A DNA stretch of 64,000 nucleotides, taken from contig JAQJVL010000614.1 of the NCBI GenBank assembly GCA_035578905.1, forward strand, positions 437,634 through 501,633, given 5' to 3'. This DNA comes from Stictocephala bisonia. Taxonomy: Eukaryota > Arthropoda > Insecta > Hemiptera > Membracidae. The number at the start of each line of letters is the position of its first letter. The first letter of the stretch is position 1. Shown piece by piece: positions 47,721-56,259 of the stretch. The translations under genes and the position numbers were made by a program. Below the pieces are notes generated by a model. It did no database searches. It was given only the letters and a program-made list of their open reading frames with translations, and was not told where the DNA came from.

Positions 47721-49178
47721 ACAAGTTACTCTGTGCTTAAAACTAAGAATGGATCTCTTCCTTTTTTAACAAATAATCAACAAAAGCAAATTATAAGAAA
47801 CAACTAAATTAAAAAAACCAAACAAAACATAAATGCTATTTGTATTTCAATTAAGTTTTGTTTTTGAAAATGAAGTTAATGTTAGTGTTTAACTAAACCT
47901 GTTTGTTTTTGTTGTTTTTTCTATGAAACTTTACGAGAGTGTATACAAAGCGCTTTTTAAAATAACTAAAACGTTATCAAATAATCAAACAAAAGTCATG
48001 CTATTTCATTTAATTTAGAATTATTTCAATTTACCAACGACACATCTTCCTCGTTTTGAGCAAGGTTTTTAATGTGAATGGGAAACGTCTGGACAGAATC
48101 ATTTTTAAGATATTTCTTTTCAAAATATAGCAATGAAAATTGTTTTAAAAATGTATGCAAATAATTTATTAGATACAAACCTTTCAATAAGCTTGTCTTT
48201 TATAGTCTAGAAAACCTGGCAGTCGATTATATAATTAAAATAGTTTAAAATACGACAAGAGTTATTTTAATAGTTTTTATCTTAATTTTAATTTTATAAT
48301 TTTTTTAGTTTCAGATTAATTCCAAATAATATTTTTAATTTACATTTTCACTCATGAATATTTTAGTAGTGAATACACAAATTTGTTTTTAGGAAGTGAG
48401 TAAACCACTTTATGTAATTTGGAATATAATTTTTTTGAGACTATGATTATTAGTGCTAATTAGGAGCTAAACCAATAATAACAACATATTGGCGACACAT
48501 CCTTAAATTACTAACATGTACTAGGTGTAATACAACAATTTGTTTTCTTATGTGATTCTTAAATAAATGAAACTATTTATGGTAGAACACTGCGTACCTC
48601 ATTACATTTGTTTAAACAAATGCATTACCTCGAAAGTAAATGAGACGTTTAAGGTATATCTTTAATACATGTGTGAAATATTTTTCCTTTATATATAAAG
48701 TTGTAGCTTAAAGTGTATTTCTTTATAATTTTAATGGTTGTATAAATGTCAACGGGATAGAAAAATATCCTTAATTTTAATATACATGTAACAATAGATG
48801 TCTCATGTAATGGGAATATTGGAGGCAGTAATTTGACAAGTTGGTGAGTCTGCCACACCGGCTGGTGTAATCTAGAGTACTTGGGACTGACTACATTACT
48901 TAACCACAAAATAGATAATAATTAATTAAAGACACAAAGTTGCGCAAATATATTTATGTGTGTGTAAAATCAATGCCAAAATTAACTTGATAACAAGGTA
49001 GGAAAAATGTTTCAAGAGCTAAGTTTTTAAAAAGCAACATACAACAATCTGTAAGTATTTGAAGGTTTTGGTCATTCTTTCATTAGTTTTTGGTGACTAT
49101 GTTGGTTCCGCAAGATACAAGACTTTAGGCCAATGATTTGTCGCAAGAAAGGTTTTGGCTAAACTCTGCCTTATCATA
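47721..49178. other. AT-rich spacer
   Basis: No gene supported. An 18-bp perfect palindrome CATTTGTTTAAACAAATG lies at 48605-48622. The open frame 48649-48909 (-) matches no family I know. Confidence 0.5.
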
Positions 49179-49807
49179 TCCTATATATTAAAACAATCGG
49201 GTCATTTAGTTCACTCACTTTCTGAACTTATTACTTGACCGATTTTTGGTGAAATTTGTTTTATTCAAAAGATAATTTTGATTTCTAAGTAAACGGAGCT
49301 AGATTTTTTTATATTCTCATAGGTTTTTGACCTACACGGCGTCAAAGTTGCAATGTTATTCTTATGGATATTAATTACCAGCTGACGGAATAAACAAATT
49401 TTAAATGGTCTAAATAATTTGTTAGGTGAAAAACATAATAAGCAACACAGTAAAATCACAGTATAAAACACCCCTGTGGTGAAATATAAAGTTAATTATA
49501 GAAAAGCGAATACATCCAGTGCATCTAGTCTGTTTGTATGTTGTCATCAGCTGTTATATTAAATGAAAAAAATTGATATATGCTTATTAATAACATTGGT
49601 TGTCCATAATATTATACTATAAATAGAGTCTAAATCAAGTACAGTGAGTGAGGTATTGTAAATGAATTTAAATTATATGATTTTACTTAATACAGTTAAT
49701 TACTAATATTTCAAGTCAATAGTTATATGCCGAGGCCAAAGGCAGAGGTGTCACGAGCGCATCGAGTGACGGGGTTGGCACGCGAAGCGTGCAGGCGTGT
49801 CCTCTAG
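49179..49807 (+). mobile_element. short non-autonomous Helitron
   Basis: Starts TCCTATATATTAAAACAATC after an A (49178) and ends CTAG (49804-49807) before a T (49808): the A|TC...CTRR|T signature of Helitrons. A perfect hairpin GCACGC-GAA-GCGTGC (49778-49792) lies 11 nt before the CTAG end, as expected for the rolling-circle terminator. The 5' region has TTGACCGATTTTTGGTGAAA, a phrase common near the start of insect Helitrons as far as I recall. No Rep/helicase is encoded, so movement would need an autonomous partner. Confidence 0.85.
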
Positions 49808-50337
49808 TTTACAATAAAATTACAGGCTTTTCGCTAGAACATTAATATAAATTGCATAAGAATTGGTAAAAAGATATAACTACAAATATTTTACAACAGC
49901 AATTTGTATTTGGATTCAAATACCTGAATATATTATAAGAAGGCAACGTTAGGAAATGTGTGCTACCATTATGTCAATTACAAATTCGTTTTGGTAATAA
50001 CCTGGTGTGAATAAAACTACGAATTTCATTGATACTAAAATTTACCTATTTGATGGTGAACAACTTATTAAAATTAAAAACTACACCATACAGCAGTTAG
50101 TTAAAACAACCAACTAATTAAAAATGCATGAATACGTTGAGTAATTATTCTGAATTATGAGAGAATTCTAATATAGTGGGATAGCATCAGTTATATTTTA
50201 TGTGATTTTGTTATTTACTAGGTTGAAATAATATTGAGGTAACTATGTTTGAATTCGTTTGAAAACACAACATTGTAAAATATATTTTTAAACTGTTGCT
50301 TGTTTTAACAAACAGAAGAGATGGTTTTTCCAGTATT
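49808..50337. other. AT-rich spacer
   Basis: No supported feature. Confidence 0.5.
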
Positions 50338-50410
50338 TGCACTAAATTCCACTCAACCATGAATTTAGTGCACAGGTGAGTTCACTACTCCTGTACTAAA
50401 TACAGGAGTA
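50338..50410. repeat. two perfect hairpins left of minisatellite block B
   Basis: TGCACTAAATTC (50338-50349) pairs with GAATTTAGTGCA (50361-50372). TACTCCTGTA (50386-50395) pairs with TACAGGAGTA (50401-50410), followed by further ACTACTCCT repeats up to the minisatellite. Confidence 0.85.
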
Positions 50411-50454
50411 TTTACACTACTCCTAATACACTTAAATACACTACTCCTGTACAC

Positions 50455-50636
50455 GTAACCCACCCGCCCACCCATGCACGTGCAGTGGTAATAACCCAAC
50501 CGCCCACCCATACACGTGCAGTGGTATTGACCCACCCGCCCACCCATACACGTCCAGTTGTATTAACCCACCCGCTCACCCATACACGTGCAGTGGTAAT
50601 GACCCACCCGCCCACCCATACACGTGTAGTGGTAAT
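50455..50636 (-). repeat. 36-bp G-quadruplex minisatellite, block B (G-rich on minus strand)
   Basis: Five units with exact 36-bp spacing, each ACCCACCCGCCCACCCATAC followed by ACGTGCAGTGGTAATG or close variants. The minus strand contains GGGTGGGCGGGTGGG. Orientation is opposite to blocks C and D. Confidence 0.95.
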
Positions 50637-50640
50637 GGTA

Positions 50641-50758
50641 ACTTAATACAGTTAATTACTAATATTTCAAGTCAATAGTTATATGCCGAGGCCAAAGGCA
50701 GAGGTGGCACGAGCACATCGAGTGACGGGGTTGGCACGCGAAGCGTGCAGGCGTGTCC
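50641..50758 (+). mobile_element. duplicated Helitron 3' end lacking CTAG
   Basis: 118 bp almost identical (two differences seen) to the last part of the Helitron at 49685-49802, including the GCACGC-GAA-GCGTGC hairpin. It starts 4-5 bp after the last minisatellite unit of block B. It breaks off at GTGTCC and runs into a C-tract, so the terminal CTAG is missing. The high identity indicates a recent duplication, or a second copy of the same element truncated on both sides. Confidence 0.9.
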
Positions 50759-50785
50759 CCCCCTCATAGGTGTCATTTATATCCT

Positions 50786-50863
50786 TTTGATGAATAGTTT
50801 AAATGACTATTCATCAAATAGTTCACACACATGGTCCCACACGTCCACATGTGGGACCATGTG
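50786..50863. repeat. two perfect hairpins right before minisatellite block C
   Basis: TTTGATGAATAGT (50786-50798) pairs with ACTATTCATCAAA (50806-50818), 7-nt loop. CACATGGTCCCACA (50828-50841) pairs with TGTGGGACCATGTG (50850-50863), 8-nt loop. A third, weaker stem TAGTCGGG/CCCGACTA follows (about 50865-50893) and touches the first minisatellite unit. Confidence 0.9.
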
Positions 50864-50892
50864 GTAGTCGGGGTACCTCTATTCACCCGACT

Positions 50893-51477
50893 ACCAGTGT
50901 ACGTGTATGGGTGGTCGGGTGGGTCAATACCAGTGTACGTGTATGGGTGGGCGGGTGGGTCAATTCCACTGTACGTGTATGGGTGGGCGGGTGGGTCAAT
51001 ACCACTGTACGTGTATGGGTGGGTGGGTGGTTCATTACCACTGTACGTGTATGGGTGGGCGGGTTTTGTACATAACACATTTGTGTTATGGGGAGTATTA
51101 CAACTAACACTGTATGTGTATGGGTGGGTGGGTGGGTCACTAACACTGTATGTGTATGGATGGATGGGTGGGTCACTAACACTGTATGTGTATGGGTGAG
51201 CGGGTGGGTCACTAACACTGTATGTGTATGGGTGGGCGGGTGGGTCACTAACACTTTATGTTTTATACACGTACAGAATGGGGGGGAAAAGTACCCACTG
51301 TACGTGTATGGGTGGGCGGGTGGGTCAATACCACTGTACGTGTATGGGTGGGAGGGTGGGTCAATACACCTGTACGTGTATGGGTGGGCGGGTGGGTCAA
51401 TACCACTGTACGTGTATAAGTGGGTGGGTGGGTCAATACCACTGTACGTGTATGGGTGGGGCGGGTGGGTCTGGTGG
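50893..51477 (+). repeat. 36-bp G-quadruplex minisatellite, block C (three sub-blocks)
   Basis: Three runs: about five units at 50893-51065 (CCACTGTACGTGTATGGG plus TGGGCGGGTGGGTCAATA), about four variant units at 51104-51250 (ACTAACACTGTATGTGTATG with three or four G3 runs) and five units at 51294-51477. Perfect GGGTGGGCGGGTGGG occurs repeatedly. Sub-blocks are separated by CATAACACA-TT-TGTGTTATG (a 9-bp hairpin at 51071-51090) and by a short unrelated piece at 51250-51293. Long frames on all strands are repeat artefacts. Confidence 0.95.
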
Positions 51478-51838
51478 TCTGTCAGATTGGCCTATTTCGT
51501 TTCAGCTCATTATAGCTCATGCTACTAACAAGTTTCACGGTTATATGTAGGGTTAAAGTACCAGTACATTTTATAACGACTTTGAAATGAGATAAACTAT
51601 AGATAGCTTCATCAGATGAGTGTTCAAATAAGTCATTCTCCCATTGAGAAGAATGTGCGTTGTTTGTTATACGCACAATCTTATAAATTTATGAATAGCT
51701 GTGAGCGAGCGAGTGTGTGTTCGACGCTTAAGGTTATTAGAGGGGGGATAGCCTGTCAACAGGCAAACTCCAGGGAAGAATTTTCCAGTGTAGTAAATCT
51801 CTAAATTTCCGGACGGGCCCAAATATTTTCTACCAAGT
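51478..51838. other. spacer between minisatellite blocks C and D
   Basis: No gene recognised. A GCCTG-TCAA-CAGGC mini-hairpin lies near 51750. Confidence 0.5.
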
Positions 51839-51882
51839 AGTAGCATTTATTATTGTAAGATAAAACAATAATAAATGCTACT
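51839..51882. repeat. 18-bp perfect hairpin at the edge of block D
   Basis: AGTAGCATTTATTATTGT (51839-51856) pairs exactly with 51865-51882 over an 8-nt loop. The first minisatellite unit begins about 6 bp further right. Confidence 0.92.
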
Positions 51883-51887
51883 TACAA

Positions 51888-52048
51888 TACCAGTGTACGT
51901 GTATGGGTGGTCGGGTGGGTCAATACCAGTGTACGTGTATGGGTGGGCGGGTGGGTCAATTCCACTGTACGTGTATGGGTGGGCGGGTGGGTCAATACCA
52001 GTGTACGTGTATGGGTGGTCGGGTGGGTCAATGCCACTATACGTGTAT
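51888..52048 (+). repeat. 36-bp G-quadruplex minisatellite, block D
   Basis: Four full units and a partial fifth of CCAGTGTACGTGTATGGG plus TGGTCGGGTGGGTCAATA variants. The first two units are the same variants, in the same order (GGTCGGG then GGGCGGG), as the start of block C, which points to copying of a block start. Confidence 0.95.
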
Positions 52049-52246
52049 AAGGAAATCTAGCGTAATTTCAGATTTTCTACCTTATCCTATTTAGTTTGAA
52101 TCGTTTATAATCTTATAATTTAATTTTTCTTGTTGTTTTGAAAAAAAATTAGGTGCCAATCCGGCTAATGTTTACAGTATTAATTTTTATCATGGAAAAT
52201 GAAATCTTCTAACATTTATCTCTCTTTGTATCATTTATCATGTATC

Positions 52247-52283
52247 ATCTCTTTGTAACATTTATTTCTTGTTACAAAGAGAT
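52247..52283. repeat. 14-bp perfect hairpin between block D and the SINE
   Basis: ATCTCTTTGTAACA (52247-52260) pairs exactly with TGTTACAAAGAGAT (52270-52283), 9-nt loop. Confidence 0.88.
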
Positions 52284-52289
52284 TTATAC

Positions 52290-52425
52290 CGCCCCGGCTT
52301 AGTGGCTCAGTGGCTAAACTTCGGACTGCGGAGTACAAAGTCCAAGGCTCGAATCCCCAACCAATATAATAGTTGGATAATGTTCACGCACAGGCCTGCA
52401 GGCCCATGTAAATTGGCGGGAGAAG
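52290..52425 (+). repeat. tRNA-derived SINE, copy 2
   Basis: A-box TGGCTCAGTGG (52303-52313) and B-box GGCTCGAATCC (52346-52356), with CTTCGGACTG, CGGAGT and AAAGTCCAA between, colinear with 46018-46140. The body shares GCACAGGCCTGCAG. It sits just left of the gypsy element, outside its target duplication. Confidence 0.8.
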
Positions 52426-52535
52426 TTTTTTTTACTTGTTTTAAAATTTAATGGTAATATAAATCAATAATATTAATGAGGTATTTAAGTAAATATTACT
52501 ACATTTACTCTATTTGTCTGAATATAATCTCATAA

Positions 52536-54523
52536 TGTACCGGGTCTTGGACCGGTACAGTTTCGTTTTCTCGTCGTTTGTCTGCCAGGCTGCCTGAGAT
52601 CGCTCACGCTCTGCGTTCCGCGTACTTTGGTAGCCGTTGGCCCAGTTCCGTTTCGTTCCGTGTTCCAGCAGCTTCGGTCCGGTTGGCCTGTCTGGTCAGT
52701 TGTCTTGTGCTGCCTGCAGAAATAGTCATGTTCAGATAGACACTCTAAAACGTAAGTGTTCATTCTGTAAGTTTTAATATCTAATCACCCTTTTGGTGAA
52801 AATACTTTTGATTCATTGAAAATATTAATCGTTCTTGCTTGTGTTTTCAGGGTTTTGTTAAATTTGTATTTTCTTTGTCTAGTTTGGTTAACCTAGGTTT
52901 GACCCATGTGCTCCATGTTAATTTTTACCGTTAATTACCGTTAATGCTTTTTATATCTGCCTTTATTTTCAATTGTAATTCTGTATAATGTTTATTGAGC
53001 CTTTTTACAGTTGTAGTTACCGATTTACCATATTTTTTGTTCCTTGCCAATAACCTAGCCTAGCTGTACTCTTTGATTTTCATGTTCTAACATATTTCTC
53101 CTGTTTCAATAGCCTAGTTCTCAGTTTATCATTTTTAGTTCCATATACGTCTTTTATAATTTGTTAACTTGTAATTGATTTTAATTCTGAGTTTGCCCAC
53201 CTAATTATTCTTAGCCTAAAGTTAACCTTTCATTTTCTAGTTTGCTCCACTGTCTTGTTTGCTCTTCATGTTCAGTTTTGTTAAATCATGCACCCTTATA
53301 TTTAGTGGTTATGTGTAATATGTTGTTGTGATGGCTGGACTGTTTTAATGTGCTGTGGTCTGGTTGCAGTCCAGGGTCCTTGAGTAGGACGTTTCAACCC
53401 TCAGCCGGTCGTCCGGGCAAAGTTCTACCATCTGCACTGCTAGCCTGGCCTGAGGACCATGTTGAAGCCTGGAGTCGCTAGCTACCCGCTCTACATCTTG
53501 GGTACATACATAAGTCTTCTGTCCTCAGGTCAGTGTATTCCATTTTGGTTTCCCGGCGGCTGAGCTGGGGGTTTTGGTTGGTGCATCGATTAAAAGAAAG
53601 AAAAAAACAAGTGCTATATAAAAAGAAAAAAAGTTTATGGAACTGTATGCGGCCTAGGCCTCACACTCGAACAGTGATTTTAGGAAACACAGCCATGGGG
53701 GACATTGTTATAGATTTTGCAAGTTTAAGAAAAAAGAAGGGTTTTTAAAATAAACAAAAAATTTGTGTTAATATTTATTGTTGTTAATCTTTAGTTTATT
53801 TTATTGTTATAGTTATTCAAATTTTTATATTTTGTTAGGCCCTACTGTTAAACTATAGTATTCTTTATTTATATGTTTAGGCCTAGTTATTGTTATTTAT
53901 TTTTTTGTTAAGTGTATTAGGGGGGTTTTGAAGTGAATTTTTACTCGAACGGTACCGTGTTATCTTTTCTTTTAAATTGTTTAATTTTTAAATTCTTCAC
54001 CAAAAGGGGATTATTGTTAACTTTTAATTCGGAGCTGCCCAGGGATTCCGGCTTACTCCCTGGCCCGGTGGAATCAAGGGATGCGGGCCAAATTGCCGGT
54101 GTAATTGGTGATACCAAAAATTTTATAATTTTCTTCACTTTTAGTTGGGGCCTATTAAATTTTTCTTACGTTTTGGGGTGTCTCAGGCTAGGATGCAGAT
54201 AGGCCATGTAGTTGTTAATTTGTTAATTTTGGTATTTGTTGAGTTTGTTGTTTTGTAGCTTTTGTGAATCTTGTTAAATTTTGTGTGTTTTGTTATTTAT
54301 TCAACTGCAAATTATTGTTGCGGCCTTCTGCCTCTTTTTATTGTGGCCTTCTGCCGTTTTGATTAATTAATTATTTTGATTTTTTTGGTAATAAACTAGT
54401 TTTGCTCAGCTGCCGAGTGTTATTTTGACCCTCCAACTGCCACCCGTGATCCCATCGCTCGACTTGTTTTGAGCCATCCCCCGGTTGGCACGCTTACCAG
54501 CTTTGGTGGGGGGATGGGTCTCA
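52536..54523 (+). repeat. 5' LTR
   Basis: Starts TGTACCGGGTCTTGGACCGG and ends GGTCTCA. Candidate core-promoter TATATAAAAA at 53615-53624 and polyadenylation signal AATAAA at 54390-54395 are seen by eye only. Short frames inside occur identically in the 3' LTR and have no family resemblance. At 2 kb it is long for a gypsy LTR. Confidence 0.97.
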
Positions 54524-54525
54524 AT

Positions 54526-54536
54526 TGGTAGCAGAG
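54526..54536 (+). promoter_or_regulatory. primer binding site, initiator tRNA-Met type
   Basis: TGGTAGCAGAG begins 2 nt after the 5' LTR. It is complementary to the 3' end CTCTGCTACCA of animal initiator tRNA-Met, which would prime minus-strand DNA synthesis. tRNA identity is inferred from my knowledge of the animal tRNA 3' end. Confidence 0.8.
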
Positions 54537-54546
54537 CGTGGTTGCC

Positions 54547-54586
<40 letters not shown>

Positions 54587-54734
54587 TATTTGTTGGTTGT
54601 TGACGGGGGGGTGTTTGCCAGTTAGTAGGCCATGGTTGGCCGACCTACCGTCAAGGTGCCTTGGTATTGTAAAAAAAAAAAAAAAAAAAATTTAAAAAGC
54701 AAAACAATTAGAAAATCCTAATAAATAATTTAAC

Positions 54735-54765
<31 letters not shown>

Positions 54766-54924
54766 AAAAAAAAACTTAGGCAATCCGCTTGGTTACGTTG
54801 TTGAATGGGTTTCATGGGTGGATTGGAGTGGTCGGCAGTGGCTCGGTAGGCTGAGGGTTTAGTTCGTCTTGGACCCTGGAGTTGTCGTTTTTTGTGTATA
54901 TTGTTGAGAATTGTTGCGTTAGAG
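54537..54924 (+). other. gypsy 5' leader with three long A tracts
   Basis: The leader between PBS and gag contains A runs at 54551-54581 (31), 54671-54690 (20) and 54735-54763 (29, then G and 10 more A). Between the first two lies a GTAGG...CCTAC stem containing GGCC-ATGGTT-GGCC, a possible dimerisation or packaging hairpin. Function is inferred from position only. Confidence 0.7.
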
Positions 54925-56259
54925 ATGGCCTATCTGCAGAATGTTGCGCTCCTGGTCAAGGAGGAGTTGATTTTCGAGTTGAGGTCGCGGGGTGTGACTC
55001 CGGAGGGTGATGTTCTGAATCTCCGGAGGTTGCTGCGGGAGCAGTTGTCCGCGGGTACGGCGGTGGATTGGTCTGACCTGCTGGAGGTTGGTGATGAGTT
55101 GGGGATTTGTAAACGGAAGGTGGAAGATTGGGAAGGGGTGTTAGAGGATCTGCAGTTTGAACCTCCAGTGGGTCGTGACCGGGCCTGCCGCCTTGCACGT
55201 CTGGGGCATCTGCTTGCCCGTTTAAGGCTGGTCAACCGGGCGCCGGGGTTGGAACCGTCGGATAGGGCGTGGATCTTGGAGAGTGTATCTAGGCTTGAGG
55301 AGATATTTCAGGCGCTCTCCGGGTCCACGACTCCTACGGGTCTGGGTCAGCGGCCTAATTTCGCACTTTCGCCTAACGTGTCGAGGCCGCAGGCTGAGAC
55401 AACGGCTTTCACTGTGCCTGAGGCTCCTTCTGAGCCTGCAGGCGTTTCTGTTGAGGTTGCTTGTGGTTCGGCTCCAGCTGCCGTTCCTACTACTTCTTTG
55501 GGTTCTCCTGCTCTTCTGCAGCTGAGCTACCACAAGCTGCCTAACCCTCTCACGCCCATGATCCAGAATCTCCCTGTGATCGATGGGATGGATCCTGAGG
55601 AGCTTCTTAAGTTTCTGGTGGCCTTTCTCAGACTTAGTGAGATGCCCGGCATGCAGGCTGGGGACTTGCTTCGTCTGGTGTTCCCTTATTGCAGAGGTCC
55701 CGTTGGGGAGTTGCTGAGTTCTGTCTTGGCCAGTGATGCCTCGGTGGACTCGTTCCATCGAGAGTTACTTTCATCGTTTCTTCCCATTCGACTCAGGGAG
55801 AGGATGGTCATGGACAGATTTTATAGGTCGCAGGGTAGGGGCGAGTCTCTGGCAGCCTATGTCTCTTCAGTCAAGGAAGCTCGTCAAGCGTTGCGCCTCA
55901 CCCTTTCTGAAGCTGACACCGTTCGTGTCATCCTGGATGGCATTTCTCCCGAAGAACGGTGCAGATTGGTTTTTGCGGGTGTTCCTTCGACTTTTCGGGA
56001 GCTGCATCAGCTGTGCATTGTTTCGCGCAGCGTGCAGTTCTCAGACCAGCAAGGGAGGGATTCTGAGAGTCATCGTGCTCTCCCCACCCGTCGACCGGCT
56101 ATGTCTGTAGGTGTGAGTCAGCCAGTGGGGGGTCGTGGTTCTCGGCCTCCTGTTGTGTGTTTTGCTTGTGGCCAACCTGGTCACATTCGACGTGACTGTC
56201 CATGTGCTCGGGGTCGTGGGGCGGGAAACGCTCAGCGCGGGGGGTTGCCTCCACAGTAG
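54925..56259 (+). CDS. gag: Gag polyprotein of the gypsy element
   Basis: Encodes 444 residues from ATG 54925 (GAGATGGCC, good context). The frame is open further upstream to 54892 but only with a TTG. Gag forms the virus-like particle and packages the RNA. The N-terminal part (MAYLQNVALLVKEELIFELR) is helical and resembles the SAP-like start of some gypsy Gags. Residues about 90-190 are a Pro/Ser/Ala-rich linker. The middle holds a capsid-like region with PFCRGPVGE-like and SLAAYVSSVKEAR segments. A single CCHC zinc knuckle (CFACGQPGHIRRDC) lies at residues 412-425, followed by an Arg/Gly-rich basic tail. The stop TAG lies in the loop of the frameshift stem. Gag is not disrupted. Confidence 0.95.
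   Translation: MAYLQNVALLVKEELIFELRSRGVTPEGDVLNLRRLLREQLSAGTAVDWSDLLEVGDELGICKRKVEDWEGVLEDLQFEPPVGRDRACRLARLGHLLARLRLVNRAPGLEPSDRAWILESVSRLEEIFQALSGSTTPTGLGQRPNFALSPNVSRPQAETTAFTVPEAPSEPAGVSVEVACGSAPAAVPTTSLGSPALLQLSYHKLPNPLTPMIQNLPVIDGMDPEELLKFLVAFLRLSEMPGMQAGDLLRLVFPYCRGPVGELLSSVLASDASVDSFHRELLSSFLPIRLRERMVMDRFYRSQGRGESLAAYVSSVKEARQALRLTLSEADTVRVILDGISPEERCRLVFAGVPSTFRELHQLCIVSRSVQFSDQQGRDSESHRALPTRRPAMSVGVSQPVGGRGSRPPVVCFACGQPGHIRRDCPCARGRGAGNAQRGGLPPQ

Noticed and set aside
48649..48909. Small minus-strand gene
   Set aside because: 86-residue frame without recognisable motif, AT-driven C-terminal half, no splice or promoter support.
50412..51528. Frames of Trp/Gly/Val or Thr/His/Pro repeats in the minisatellite blocks
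   Set aside because: Six-frame by-products of a 36-bp unit; no start context or non-repeat domain.
53933..54202. 89-residue frame inside the LTR (also 61159-61428)
   Set aside because: Present in both LTRs only because these are copies; composition and lack of relatives known to me do not support a protein.
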